A DNA stretch of 64,000 nucleotides. Origin: Paracidovorax wautersii (GTDB taxonomy: Bacteria; Pseudomonadota; Gammaproteobacteria; Burkholderiales; Burkholderiaceae_C). This document shows positions 52,730 to 62,030 of the stretch, piece after piece; the stretch's first letter is position 1; each line of letters opens with the position of its first letter. Below the pieces are notes generated by a model that was given only the letters and a program-made list of their open reading frames with translations, did not search any database and was not told the DNA's origin. A program made the translations under genes and the position numbers. The stretch covers positions 62,001 through 126,000 of the forward strand of contig NZ_FONX01000006.1 of assembly GCF_900113035.1 (NCBI RefSeq). Direction: 5' to 3'.

Positions 52730-53237
52730 GCCCGCCCGGCGCCGGCGCCGCGCGCCGGCGGCTGCCTGGAGGCGGCGCTCCGATCGAAGCGCCGGGCCGG
52801 CCGGGCGTTCCCGAGGCAGCAATGTCCGTGCGCCGCGTCCCCGTGGCCGAAGCCGGGGCCTGCTCCCGCCCCGGTGCGCACCTTTCCGAAGAACGCCCCC
52901 GACGCTCCCGGCCGACGGACGGCGCGGTCCGCTGCGACCCTGCCGGCGATCGCGGGCCCCAGCGGCACGCGCGTGCGCCGCGCGCGGCCGGAGCCGACAG
53001 CGCGCGCACACCTACAGCTTAAGGGTTAGTCCCGACGCATCAGTTTGACTGCCTCCATAAAATAACCATGCTCAGAAATATTCTGGGTCATTAATAAGCC
53101 AAAAAAATGAAGGAGACAGGGCTCCGGCATGGAGCTGCGGACACACGGCGCACCGGTCCCTGCGATCGGACCGGCCCGGTGCGCCCCTTGGCCCTGTGCC
53201 ATGCATTTCGTTCAAAACCCCCCATGGAGACAACATC
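52730..53237. other. Intergenic region with recurrent motif upstream of DUF1302
   Basis: No gene is seen in 508 bases. The first 300 bases are GC-rich and featureless. A low-GC zone (53030-53110) holds the recurrent motif (53057-53075), the short palindrome CAGAA-ATA-TTCTG (53073-53085) and probably the promoter of the envelope module. Confidence 0.45.
53057..53075. promoter_or_regulatory. Recurrent promoter motif, site 2 (candidate TetR operator)
   Basis: ATAAAATAACCATGCTCAG shares the 15-base core AAATAACCATGCTCA exactly with site 1. It lies about 165 bases upstream of the DUF1302 start. Its dyad symmetry is weaker than at sites 1 and 3. Confidence 0.5.
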
Positions 53238-54842
53238 GTGAAGAGAACGAGGATACACAGCCGCTTTCGTGCGGCGCACCCCGCACTGGCGGCGGCACTC
53301 GCGCTGGCCTTTCCGGCCGCGCACGGTTTCGAATTCGACACCGGCAACCCGGACGTCAAGGTCCGCTGGGACAACACCTTAAAGTACAGCAACGCCTTCC
53401 GCCTGAAGAGTCCGTCGAGCCTGCTGCTCTCGGACCCCAACGGGGACGACGGCGATCGCAATTTCAAGAAGGGGCTGATCTCCAATCGCCTGGACCTGCT
53501 CAGCGAACTGGACGTCACGGCCGGCAACTTCGGCTTCCGCATGAGCGGCGCGGCGTGGTACGACGACGTCTACAACCGCAGCAACGACAACAACGCGCCC
53601 GGAACGGTCAACCACCTCTCGCGTCCCTACAACGAGTTCACGGACGCGACGCGCAAGCTGCAGGGCCGCAAGGGCGAACTCCTGGACGCCTTCGTGTTCG
53701 GCCGCTTCGACCTCGGCGAGCAGCGCGCGACCTTCCGCCTGGGACGCCACGCGCTGCTGTGGGGCGAGAGCCTGTTCTTCGGAGCCAACGGGATCGCGGG
53801 CGGCATGGCGCCGGTCGACATCGCCAAGGCCGTGTCCGTCCCCAACACCCAGTTCAAGGAACTGATCCGTCCCACGGGACAGGTCTCGGGACAGGTCCAG
53901 ATCAATCCCGACGTCTCCGTCGGCGCGTACTACCAGTACCGCTGGGAGCGCAGCCGCATTCCCGGTGTCGGCAGCTACTTCGAGACCAGCGAGTCGGCGG
54001 CGCCTGGCACGGAACGCTACTTCTTCGGACCTGCGTACGCCACCAAGGGGAACGACATCGAGGGCCGGAACTCGGGCCAGTACGGCCTGCAGCTGCGCTT
54101 CCGCGGCGGCGAGACCGACTATGGCCTCTACGCCATCCGCTACCACGACAAAACGCCGCAGCTGTACTTCCGCGGCCTCGTCGCGGGCGTGCCGTCCCAG
54201 TACTTCAGCGCCTATCCGGAGGACATCAAGGCCTTCGGCGCCAGCTTCAGCCGGACCTTCGGCTCGGTGAACGTCGCGGGCGAGGTCTCGGTGCGCCACA
54301 ACATGCCGCTGGCCAGCGATGCGCAGGTGGACGTGGCGGGAACCGGAAACAACCGCGGCAATGCGCTCTACGCGGTGGGGCGCACGGCGCATGCGCAACT
54401 GTCCTGGATCGCGAACCTGGACCCGAACTTCATCTCGCGCGAGTCGAGCCTGCTCGGCGAGATCGCGTGGAACCGCACCACGAGCGTCACCCGCAACCGC
54501 GCAGCGCTGAACCCGAACGGGGACCGCGACGCCGTGAACATCCGGGTGGCCTACGAGCCGCAGTTCCGGCAGGTGTTCTCGGGCGTGGACCTGTCCGTGC
54601 CGGTCAGCGTCGGCTACGGCTTCGGCAACTCCTCCGCGCTCGGCTCAGCCTTCCTCGGCGACAAGGTGGGCAACCTGAGCATCGGCATTGCGGGCAACTA
54701 CCTCCAGGTCTGGCGCTTCAGCCTCGGCTACACGCACTTCTTCGGCCCCGAAGGAACCTTCGTCGAGAACCGCCACGTGTCCTACAAGCAGGCGCTGAAG
54801 GACCGCAACTTCATCTCGCTATCTGTGAACCGCACATTCTGA
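53238..54842 (+). CDS. DUF1302 family outer-membrane protein
   Basis: The 534-residue protein has a basic N-terminus and a signal sequence (residues about 14-35, AALALAFPAAHG), then FEFDTGNPDVKVRWDNTLKYS typical of DUF1302. Many aromatic-alternating strands and a C-terminal Phe (SVNRTF) indicate an outer-membrane beta-barrel. GTG 53238 follows GGAGA and leaves a normal signal peptide. DUF1302 and DUF1329 genes regularly occur together next to catabolism of hydrophobic compounds; a transport role is inferred. Confidence 0.88.
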   Translation: MKRTRIHSRFRAAHPALAAALALAFPAAHGFEFDTGNPDVKVRWDNTLKYSNAFRLKSPSSLLLSDPNGDDGDRNFKKGLISNRLDLLSELDVTAGNFGFRMSGAAWYDDVYNRSNDNNAPGTVNHLSRPYNEFTDATRKLQGRKGELLDAFVFGRFDLGEQRATFRLGRHALLWGESLFFGANGIAGGMAPVDIAKAVSVPNTQFKELIRPTGQVSGQVQINPDVSVGAYYQYRWERSRIPGVGSYFETSESAAPGTERYFFGPAYATKGNDIEGRNSGQYGLQLRFRGGETDYGLYAIRYHDKTPQLYFRGLVAGVPSQYFSAYPEDIKAFGASFSRTFGSVNVAGEVSVRHNMPLASDAQVDVAGTGNNRGNALYAVGRTAHAQLSWIANLDPNFISRESSLLGEIAWNRTTSVTRNRAALNPNGDRDAVNIRVAYEPQFRQVFSGVDLSVPVSVGYGFGNSSALGSAFLGDKVGNLSIGIAGNYLQVWRFSLGYTHFFGPEGTFVENRHVSYKQALKDRNFISLSVNRTF

Positions 54843-54858
54843 CCGGAGGCTGAACAGC

Positions 54859-56217
54859 ATGAACATTCGACACACACTCATGATGACCGCAGCGGCGACC
54901 GCGCTTGCTGCCGCCCAGCCGGTGCTGGCGGGCGTGTCCGCGGACGAGGCGGCGAAGCTCAAGACCACGCTGACGCCGCTGGGCGGGGAGCGCGCCGGCA
55001 ACAAGGACGGGACCATCCCGGCCTGGGACGGCGGCATCGCCAAGTCCGGCGCCGCCGAAGCCTCCGGCGGCCGCCGGGGCGACCCCTTCGCCAACGAGAA
55101 GCCGCTCTTCACGGTCACCGCGAAGAACATGGAAGAGCACGGCGCGAAGCTCACGGACGGCGTCAAGGCGATGCTGAAGAAGTACCCGGACAGCTTCCGC
55201 CTGAACGTGTACAAGACGCACCGCACCGCGGCCGCGCCGCAGTGGGTGTACGACAACACCGTCAAGAACGCCACGAACGGCAAGCTCGAGGGCGACGTGC
55301 CTTCCAACATCTACGGCGGCATTCCCTTCCCGATCCCGAAGACCGGTGCGGAGGTGATGTGGAACCACCTGCTGCGCTGGAACGGCGAGGCCTTCGGCTA
55401 CGCGACCCGGCAGTACCAGTTCACCGCGGACGGCAAGCGCGTCCTGGTCAGCGCCGCGGGCGGCGACTTCCAGGTGCCCTACTACTTCAAGGACGGCTCG
55501 TGGGAGCAGTTCGAGAAGACGCAGGAATACTGGCTGTTCCGCGTGGCCAGCACCGCGCCGCCGATGCGCGCGGGCGAGGCCCTGACCATCCGCTACAACC
55601 TGAACGCCGACAAGGATCAGGGCTGGACCTACCTGGCGGGCCAGCGCCGCGTGCGCAAGATCCCCAACCCCTGCTGCGACAGCCCCAACCCCAGCAGCGG
55701 CGGCCTGGGAACGATCGACGAGACGCAGGGCTGGAACGGCCGGATCGACCGGTTCGACTGGAAGATCGTGGGCAAGCAGGAGATGTACATCCCCTACAAC
55801 AGCAACCGCCTGCTGCAGCCCACCAAGGACGAGGAGATCCTCGACGCCCACCACCTCAAGTCGGACTACCTGCGCTGGGAGCTGCACCGCGTCTGGGCCG
55901 TCGAGGCGACCGTGCGCCAGGGCAAGCGCCATCTGGCCTCGAAGCTGCGCTACTACTGCGACGAGGACACCTGGATGTGCGTGCTGGGCGACCGCTGGGA
56001 CGCGAAGGGCGAGCTGTGGAAGACGCTCTGGCTGATCCCCGTGGTCATCCCGGAGCTGCCCGCGGTGTTCGGCGGCACCTTCGGCGCGGTGGACCTGCTC
56101 TCGGGCACCGGCTTCGTGTCGACGGTGTTCAACGAAGGCACCCAGTACACGATCAAGGCGCGCCAGAAGGACACGCTGTTCACGCCCGATGCGATGGCCG
56201 GCGAGGGTGTGCGCTGA
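54859..56217 (+). CDS. DUF1329 family outer-membrane/lipoprotein-sorting-like protein
   Basis: The 452-residue protein has a Sec signal (residues 1-24, ending PVLA) and the DUF1329 pattern LKTTLTPLGGERAGNKDGTIPAWDGG, then GGIPFPIPKTGAEVMWNHLLRW and RLLQPTKDEEILDAHHLKSDYLRWELHRVW. The fold is LolA/LolB-like, suggesting lipid or hydrophobic ligand binding at the envelope. It is 16 bases after DUF1302. Confidence 0.9.
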   Translation: MNIRHTLMMTAAATALAAAQPVLAGVSADEAAKLKTTLTPLGGERAGNKDGTIPAWDGGIAKSGAAEASGGRRGDPFANEKPLFTVTAKNMEEHGAKLTDGVKAMLKKYPDSFRLNVYKTHRTAAAPQWVYDNTVKNATNGKLEGDVPSNIYGGIPFPIPKTGAEVMWNHLLRWNGEAFGYATRQYQFTADGKRVLVSAAGGDFQVPYYFKDGSWEQFEKTQEYWLFRVASTAPPMRAGEALTIRYNLNADKDQGWTYLAGQRRVRKIPNPCCDSPNPSSGGLGTIDETQGWNGRIDRFDWKIVGKQEMYIPYNSNRLLQPTKDEEILDAHHLKSDYLRWELHRVWAVEATVRQGKRHLASKLRYYCDEDTWMCVLGDRWDAKGELWKTLWLIPVVIPELPAVFGGTFGAVDLLSGTGFVSTVFNEGTQYTIKARQKDTLFTPDAMAGEGVR

Positions 56218-56380
56218 GCCGGCGCTCCCCGGATCAACCCTGCAGTGCGCGCAAGGGGAGGGCGAAGACCGAAGACGCCACGCTTCGGGCTTCGCCTTCG
56301 CGGCGCGCGCACGCGAGGGCAGCCCGGCGAGGCTGCCGTTGCGATGAGGGGAAATTGTTCGCTGCGTTAGGAATTTCCCG

Positions 56381-57475
56381 ATGAGATGTACTGTTTTTTC
56401 GAGCCGCTCGATCCTGGTGGGGGGGGCTCTTTTTTTTTCCCTGGGTCTGGCCAGCGTCCACGCGGACGCCGTGCGTGAGCCCCTGGCCCGCGCTGCCATC
56501 CAATCCCGCTCTGCGCTGAGCTCTGTCTTCCTCGACCTGGCCAGGGCCGGAAAGCGGCTGGTGGCCGTGGGCGCGCGCGGCGTCGTCCTGCTGTCGGACG
56601 ACGACGGCGCGAACTGGCGCCAGGCCAGCGTGCCGGTGAGCGTCACGCTCACCCGCGTGCGCTTCGCGGGCCCGAAGACGGGCTGGGCCGTCGGGCACTT
56701 CGGAACCGTGCTGCACACCGCCGATGGCGGCGAGACATGGCAGCGGCAGCTCGACGGGACGACGGCCGCGAAGCTGGCGCTCGAAGCCGCACAGGCCCGG
56801 GCGCAGGCCATGCCTGGCAGCGAGTCCGGCAGGAAGCGCCTGGCCGAGGCCGAGCAGCTCGTGAAGGACGGCCCCGACAAGCCCTTCCTCGACCTGCACT
56901 TCTTCGACGACCGGAACGGCGTCATCGTCGGCGCGTTCAACCTGATATTCGGCACCCATGACGGGGGGAAGACCTGGCTTCCGCTGCTCGACCGGCTCGA
57001 CAACCCCATGGGCCTGCACCTGTACGCCATCGCGGGGATGGACGACACGGTCATCATCGCGGGCGAGCGCGGGCTGGTGTTCCGCTCCGACGACCGCGGC
57101 GCCACCTTCGCCCGGCTGAGCACGCCCTACGCGGGCACCTATTTCGCGGCTTCGTTGACGCCGCCGGGCAACGTCCTCCTCGCGGGGCTGCGGGGCAATG
57201 TGCTGCGCTCCAGGGATCTCGGGTCGACGTGGGAGCGGCTGGAGGGCGCCCCCCCGGTCTCGATCTCGGCGATGGCGGCGGTCGATGCCGAGACCACGCT
57301 GCTGGCCAACCACGCCGGACAGCTGTATGCCACGCGCGGCGGGCGGCTCGAGCATGTGCGGGCGCCGGCGCTGCCGCCGCTCGCCGCGCTCTTGCCGCTG
57401 AATGACAACAAGCTACTGGGCGTCGGCATCCGCGGCGTGACCCCGGTGACGCTTTCCACGAATGCCGGGAGGTGA
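56381..57475 (+). CDS. YCF48/BNR-repeat beta-propeller protein
   Basis: The 364-residue exported protein (signal residues 1-28) has repeated BNR/YCF48-type blades with Gly-x-x-x-Trp: VLLSDDDGANWRQAS, VLHTADGGETWQRQL, FGTHDGGKTWLPLL, VFRSDDRGATFARLS and VLRSRDLGSTWERLE. The family includes photosystem II assembly factors, but in this genomic setting it is a periplasmic partner of an RND/MMPL transporter. It overlaps the start zone of that gene by a few bases. Confidence 0.88.
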   Translation: MRCTVFSSRSILVGGALFFSLGLASVHADAVREPLARAAIQSRSALSSVFLDLARAGKRLVAVGARGVVLLSDDDGANWRQASVPVSVTLTRVRFAGPKTGWAVGHFGTVLHTADGGETWQRQLDGTTAAKLALEAAQARAQAMPGSESGRKRLAEAEQLVKDGPDKPFLDLHFFDDRNGVIVGAFNLIFGTHDGGKTWLPLLDRLDNPMGLHLYAIAGMDDTVIIAGERGLVFRSDDRGATFARLSTPYAGTYFAASLTPPGNVLLAGLRGNVLRSRDLGSTWERLEGAPPVSISAMAAVDAETTLLANHAGQLYATRGGRLEHVRAPALPPLAALLPLNDNKLLGVGIRGVTPVTLSTNAGR

Positions 57476-57477
57476 GC

Positions 57478-59916
57478 ATGGCCGTCGCAAACAACACGGC
57501 ATCGCAGCCGATCGTCACGAACCTCGAGGACTTCGACCGGCGCTCCGGGACCCTGGTCGAGCGCCTGCTCTTCAACAACCGCCTCGTCGTGGTGCTTCTG
57601 TGCGTGCTGGTCACCGCCGTCCTCGGCTTCCAGGCGACGAAGCTGCGGCTGAACGCGAGCTTCGAGAAGATGGTGCCCACGGGCCATCCCTACATCGTCA
57701 ACTACCTCGCGCACCAGAAGGAGCTGACGGGGCTCGGCAATGCCGTGCGCATCGCCGTGGAGAACCGTTCCGGCACGATCTACGACGCGGACTACATGGC
57801 CGTGCTGCAAAAGATCAGCGACGAGGTCTTCCTCATTCCCGGCGTCGACCGCTCGTTCATGAAATCGCTCTGGACGCCGAACACGCGCTGGACGGCCGTG
57901 ACCGAGGAGGGGCTCGACGGTGGGGCGGTGATCCCGGATGGCTATGACGGCTCGCCCGACAGCCTGCAGCAGCTGGCGGTGAACGTCTCGCGCTCCGGCG
58001 AGGTCGGCCAGCTGGTGGCGCTCGACGCCAAGTCCAGCGTCATCTATGTCCCGCTCCTGTCGATGGACCGCGAAGGCCGGCCGCTGGACTACGGCCAGTT
58101 CTCCAGCGCGCTGGAGCAGGTGCGCAGCAAGTACCAGAGCGAAACGACCGGGATCCGCATCACCGGCTTCGCGAAGATCGTGGGCGACCTCATCGACGGG
58201 CTGCAGGAGGTGCTGCTGTTCTTCGCCGCATCGCTCGTCATCGCCAGCGCCATGGTCTACTGGTACACGCGCTGCGTGCGCAGCACGGTGCTCGTCGTGC
58301 TGAGCTCGCTGGTGGCCGTGGTCTGGCTGCTGGGCCTGCTGCCCACGCTGGGCTACGCCCTCGATCCCTACTCGATGCTCGTCCCCTTCCTGGTGTTTGC
58401 GATCGGCATGAGCCACGGGGCGCAGAAGATGAACGGCATCATGCAGGACGTCGGCCGCGGCGTGCACAAGCTCATCGCGGCCCGCTACACCTTCCGGCGC
58501 CTGTTCCTGGCAGGCCTCACGGCCATCCTGGCCGACGTCGTGGGGTTCGCGGTGCTGCTGATTATCGACATCCAGGTGATCAAGGAACTGGCCGTCGCCG
58601 CGAGCATCGGCGTCGCCACGCTGATCTTCACGAACCTCATCCTGCTGCCGATCCTGCTGTCGTTCACCGGGGTGAGCGCGAAAGCCGCCGGCCGCAGCTT
58701 CACCACGGAGCTGGCCGACATCAGCGGCGGCCGCAAGCACCCTCTGTGGCGCTTCCTCGACCTGTTCACGCAGCGCCGCTGGGCCACCGTCGCGATCGCC
58801 GGCGCCGCCGTGCTGGCCGTCGGCGGCCTGGCCGTCGGCAGCCAACTGAAGATCGGCGACCTGGACCCGGGCGCCCCCGAGCTGCGGGCGGACTCCCGCT
58901 ACAACCGGGACGTGGCGTTCCTCAATGCCCACTACGGAGCCAGCAGCGACGTGTTCGCGATCATGGTGAAGACGCCCGAAGGGGCCTGCACCGACTACGA
59001 GACGCTGATGCGGGTCGACACGCTGGAGTGGGAGCTGCAGCAGATCCCTGGCGTTGAATCGACCAATACGCTCGCGCACCTGACCCGGCGGGTGCTCATC
59101 GGGCTCAACGAGGGGGACTTTCGCTGGTATGAGCTGCCGAAGAACCAGGACATGCTCAATACCGTGGCGTCCCGTGCCGCGCGTGGGCTCTACAACGATG
59201 CCTGCAGCCTGCTGACCGTCTATGCCTACCTGAGCGACCACAAGGCCGAAACGCTGGCGCGCGTGGTCGCCCACGTCGAGCGCTTCGCCGAGGCCAACAA
59301 CACGCCGGATGTCCAGTTCCTGATGGCCGCCGGCAGCGCGGGCATCGAGGCGGCCACCAACGTCGTGGTGAAGCAGGCCTGGTACGAGATGTTGCTGCTG
59401 GTCTATGCCGCCGTGATCGTGCTGTGCTTCATCACCTTCCGCTCGTGGCGCGCGGTGGTCTGCGCGGTGATTCCGCTCATGCTGACCTCAATCCTGGCCG
59501 ACGCGCTCATGGTGAAGCTCGGCATGGGGGTGAAGGTGTCGACGCTGCCGGTGATCGCCCTGGGCGTGGGAATCGGCGTGGACTACGCGCTCTACATCCT
59601 GAGCGTCATGCTGCAGCGCCTGCGCGAGGGAATGACGCTGTCGGAGGCCTACTACCGGGCCCTGCTGTTCACCGGCAAGGTGGTCATGCTGACCGGGGCG
59701 ACGCTCGCCGCGGGGGTGATCACCTGGGCGTTCTCGGACATCAAGTTCCAGGCGGACATGGGGGTGCTGCTGGCGTTCATGTTCCTCTGGAACATGCTCG
59801 GCACGCTCATCCTGCTGCCGGCGCTCGCCTGCTTCCTGCTGCGTGGCCGCGCCACGGCGACCGCGGTGCCCGCGGACGTCGCCGTGCCAGGGACGGGGGC
59901 CGTTGTGCACCCGTGA
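57478..59916 (+). CDS. MMPL/RND-superfamily transporter
   Basis: The 812-residue protein has about 12 membrane helices arranged as two halves, each with one helix, a large periplasmic loop and five helices. Landmarks are VFAIGMSHGAQKMNGIMQD in the first half and LGVGIGVDYALYILSVMLQRLREG in the second. Together with the DUF1302, DUF1329 and YCF48-like proteins it forms a recurrent envelope module thought to move hydrophobic molecules. A GTG at 57472 is an alternative start; 57478 is the first ATG. Confidence 0.88.
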   Translation: MAVANNTASQPIVTNLEDFDRRSGTLVERLLFNNRLVVVLLCVLVTAVLGFQATKLRLNASFEKMVPTGHPYIVNYLAHQKELTGLGNAVRIAVENRSGTIYDADYMAVLQKISDEVFLIPGVDRSFMKSLWTPNTRWTAVTEEGLDGGAVIPDGYDGSPDSLQQLAVNVSRSGEVGQLVALDAKSSVIYVPLLSMDREGRPLDYGQFSSALEQVRSKYQSETTGIRITGFAKIVGDLIDGLQEVLLFFAASLVIASAMVYWYTRCVRSTVLVVLSSLVAVVWLLGLLPTLGYALDPYSMLVPFLVFAIGMSHGAQKMNGIMQDVGRGVHKLIAARYTFRRLFLAGLTAILADVVGFAVLLIIDIQVIKELAVAASIGVATLIFTNLILLPILLSFTGVSAKAAGRSFTTELADISGGRKHPLWRFLDLFTQRRWATVAIAGAAVLAVGGLAVGSQLKIGDLDPGAPELRADSRYNRDVAFLNAHYGASSDVFAIMVKTPEGACTDYETLMRVDTLEWELQQIPGVESTNTLAHLTRRVLIGLNEGDFRWYELPKNQDMLNTVASRAARGLYNDACSLLTVYAYLSDHKAETLARVVAHVERFAEANNTPDVQFLMAAGSAGIEAATNVVVKQAWYEMLLLVYAAVIVLCFITFRSWRAVVCAVIPLMLTSILADALMVKLGMGVKVSTLPVIALGVGIGVDYALYILSVMLQRLREGMTLSEAYYRALLFTGKVVMLTGATLAAGVITWAFSDIKFQADMGVLLAFMFLWNMLGTLILLPALACFLLRGRATATAVPADVAVPGTGAVVHP

Positions 59917-60064
59917 CGCACCGGGAGGGCGCGTGGCGGCCGGAAGGGATGCGCCCGCCGCCGCGGCCCGGCCGGTCCCTGGCGTCCCCGCGCTTCCCGC
60001 GCGCCCGGGCCGCTTCAGGGTAAATCCCAGGCGGAAACGCAGCCGGCTCCATGTTTAATACTGC

Positions 60065-60084
60065 TTATAAATAAGCGTGCTCAT
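60065..60084. promoter_or_regulatory. Recurrent promoter motif, site 3 (candidate TetR operator)
   Basis: TTATAAATAAGCGTGCTCAT matches site 1 over its whole length except for two or three positions. It ends 16 bases before the reductase start at 60100, a position where a bound repressor would block transcription or initiation. Confidence 0.55.
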
Positions 60085-60099
60085 AAAAGAGTGAATGTA

Positions 60100-61077
60100 A
60101 TGTCTGATTCTGTGAAGGTGGATGCAGGCCCCCTCGAGGTGGTCGTGCACCGTATAACGTCGCTGACCCCCTCGATCAAGGAGTTCGAACTGCGCCCGGC
60201 GGGCGGCACGCGGATGCTGCCGCCGGCGGAGCCCGGGGGGCACATCAAGGTGGAAACGGGCAATGGCCAATGGCGTGCCTACTCGGTGGTCAACCATGGT
60301 GACACCGAGCGCTACGTCATCGCCGTGAAGCTGCGCGGCGGCTTCTCCGAAGGTTCGCAGTTCATGCACGACTTCGTGGGCGAGGGCGACGTGCTGAACG
60401 TGATGCCGCCCCAGAACGGCTTCGCGATGGCGCAGGAAGCCGTGCGCGCCGTGCTGATCGCCGGGGGCATCGGCATCACGCCCATCATCAGCCTGGCCCG
60501 CAGCATGAAGACGCACGGCGTGCCCCTTGAGTTCCACTACCTGGGCGAGCGCGAGGGCGAAATGGCCTACGCCGACGCCGTGCGGGACGAGTTCGGCGCC
60601 GGCGCCAGGCTGTACTTCACGGCCGAGCAGGGCAAGCCGGCGCTGCGCGACTTGGTCGGGGCGTTCCACCCCGGCACGCACCTCTATGTGTGCGGTCCCG
60701 AGTCGCTGCTGCTGGACACCCGCAAGGAGGCGGTCTCCTGGCCGCCGGACAACGTCCATTACGAGCTCTTCCTCAATCCGCCGGACAGCCCGGCCGCCAT
60801 CGCGCAGCCGGCCTACGCGTTCGAGATCGAGCTGGCGCGCTCGGGCAAGGTGCTGGCGGTGCCCGCGGACAAGACCATCCTGGATGTCCTGACCGACGTG
60901 GGCATCCACCTGCCCAGTGTGTGCCGCGCGGGCTTCTGCGGCACCTGCGTCGTTCCCCTGCTTGAGGGCGAGGCCGAGCACCGCGACACGGTTCTGTCGG
61001 AAGAGGAGCGAAAAGACAGGATCCAAACCTGCTGCTCGCGCGCACCCGCCGGTGCGCGGCTAGTTCTTGATCGTTAA
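60100..61077 (+). CDS. Phthalate-dioxygenase-reductase-like (VanB type) oxidoreductase
   Basis: The 325-residue protein has an FMN/NAD domain first (WRAYSVVNHG near residue 50, then VLIAGGIGITPIISLARSM, YVCGPESLLLDT) and a C-terminal plant-type 2Fe-2S ferredoxin (CRAGFCGTC, with a final Cys pair near residue 310). This is the order of class IA oxygenase reductases. No oxygenase subunit lies in this operon, so its partner must be elsewhere. ATG 60100 starts the operon with the two VOC genes and a FAH hydrolase. Confidence 0.88.
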   Translation: MSDSVKVDAGPLEVVVHRITSLTPSIKEFELRPAGGTRMLPPAEPGGHIKVETGNGQWRAYSVVNHGDTERYVIAVKLRGGFSEGSQFMHDFVGEGDVLNVMPPQNGFAMAQEAVRAVLIAGGIGITPIISLARSMKTHGVPLEFHYLGEREGEMAYADAVRDEFGAGARLYFTAEQGKPALRDLVGAFHPGTHLYVCGPESLLLDTRKEAVSWPPDNVHYELFLNPPDSPAAIAQPAYAFEIELARSGKVLAVPADKTILDVLTDVGIHLPSVCRAGFCGTCVVPLLEGEAEHRDTVLSEEERKDRIQTCCSRAPAGARLVLDR

Positions 61078-61092
61078 AAAAGGAGAATCCAC

Positions 61093-61578
61093 ATGACAAC
61101 TGCCGATTTGACGCGGCCTCCCTACCGCGCCACCGAGCCCGTGGTCCGCACCACGCACATGCTGTGCGGGACCCTGCTGGCGCAGGACCTGCGCAAAGCC
61201 CGCCAGTTCTACGAGGAGATCCTCGACCTGGAGTGCGTCGACCTGGGGCCGGACCGCATGCTCGCGCGTCCCCGTACCCAGCGCAAGCCCGGACAGCGCA
61301 ACTTCGTGCTGGACGTGCGGCGCGGCGACCGCATCGCCAATCCGCAGCGCGTCTTCCACCACTGGGGCCTGGATCTCGACTCCAAGGCCGCGGTGGACAA
61401 GATGCACCGGCTGCTGACGGCCCGCAAGGCGGAGCTGGAGATGCAGCAGGTCCTGGAGGCGCGCTTCCAGCATGGCGCGTACTCGTTCTATTTCAGCGAC
61501 CGCGACAACAACTGGTGGGAGTTCCAGTACCTGCCCGCGTCGAAACTCGAACATGTTTTCACAGGAGATGCAGTATGA
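61093..61578 (+). CDS. VOC-superfamily protein, subunit 1 (extradiol-dioxygenase/glyoxalase fold)
   Basis: The 161-residue protein has the VOC beta-alpha-beta fold: VVRTTHMLCGTLLAQDLRKARQFYEEILDLECVD at the N-terminus and AYSFYFSDRDNNWWEFQYLP near the end with a possible Glu metal ligand. The His at HHWGLDLD and the final Glu could form a metal site. Its stop overlaps the next VOC gene as ATGA, so a 1:1 complex is likely. The activity is probably ring cleavage, isomerisation or epoxide chemistry. Confidence 0.8.
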   Translation: MTTADLTRPPYRATEPVVRTTHMLCGTLLAQDLRKARQFYEEILDLECVDLGPDRMLARPRTQRKPGQRNFVLDVRRGDRIANPQRVFHHWGLDLDSKAAVDKMHRLLTARKAELEMQQVLEARFQHGAYSFYFSDRDNNWWEFQYLPASKLEHVFTGDAV

Positions 61579-62030
61579 CCGAGCAAGTGTTGGACAAGCC
61601 GCGCAGCGAGCAGTTCCTGGGGATGTCCCACGGCACGCTCGAATGCCGCACGATCGCCGCGGCGCGCACATTTCGCACCGAATTCCTGGGGCTGGGCACG
61701 ATCAAGCACTCGGATGTCTCGTTCGTCACCTGGGCGGATGACACGAGCTTCTATCTGGCCTGCGTGGAAACGGGGGACCAGACGGGCGAGCAGGGCCTGG
61801 AGAACCGCTGGGAACTGTCCGTTCGCAGCGACGAGGAAGTGGTGGCAGCCTACCAGCAGGCCGAGCAGAACCGCGATCGCTGGCAGATCCGCGCCGTGAC
61901 GCCGCTGTCCGAGCAGGACGGCTTCAAGTGGTTCGCGGTCCAGGACGCGGACGCCAACTGGTGGGGCATCAGCTCGCGCGGACCCGAGTGGTTCGACCAG
62001 GCGTTCGCCAGCGTGGGTGCAGCCCAATGA
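61575..62030 (+). CDS. VOC-superfamily protein, subunit 2
   Basis: The 151-residue protein has a VOC fold (MSHGTLECRTIAAARTFRTEFLGLGTIKH; FKWFAVQDADANWWGISSRG). At the usual C-terminal Glu ligand position it has Gly-Ile, suggesting a non-catalytic or altered half. Translational coupling on both sides (ATGA with subunit 1, a four-base overlap with the hydrolase) points to a stable complex in one pathway. Confidence 0.78.
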   Translation: MTEQVLDKPRSEQFLGMSHGTLECRTIAAARTFRTEFLGLGTIKHSDVSFVTWADDTSFYLACVETGDQTGEQGLENRWELSVRSDEEVVAAYQQAEQNRDRWQIRAVTPLSEQDGFKWFAVQDADANWWGISSRGPEWFDQAFASVGAAQ

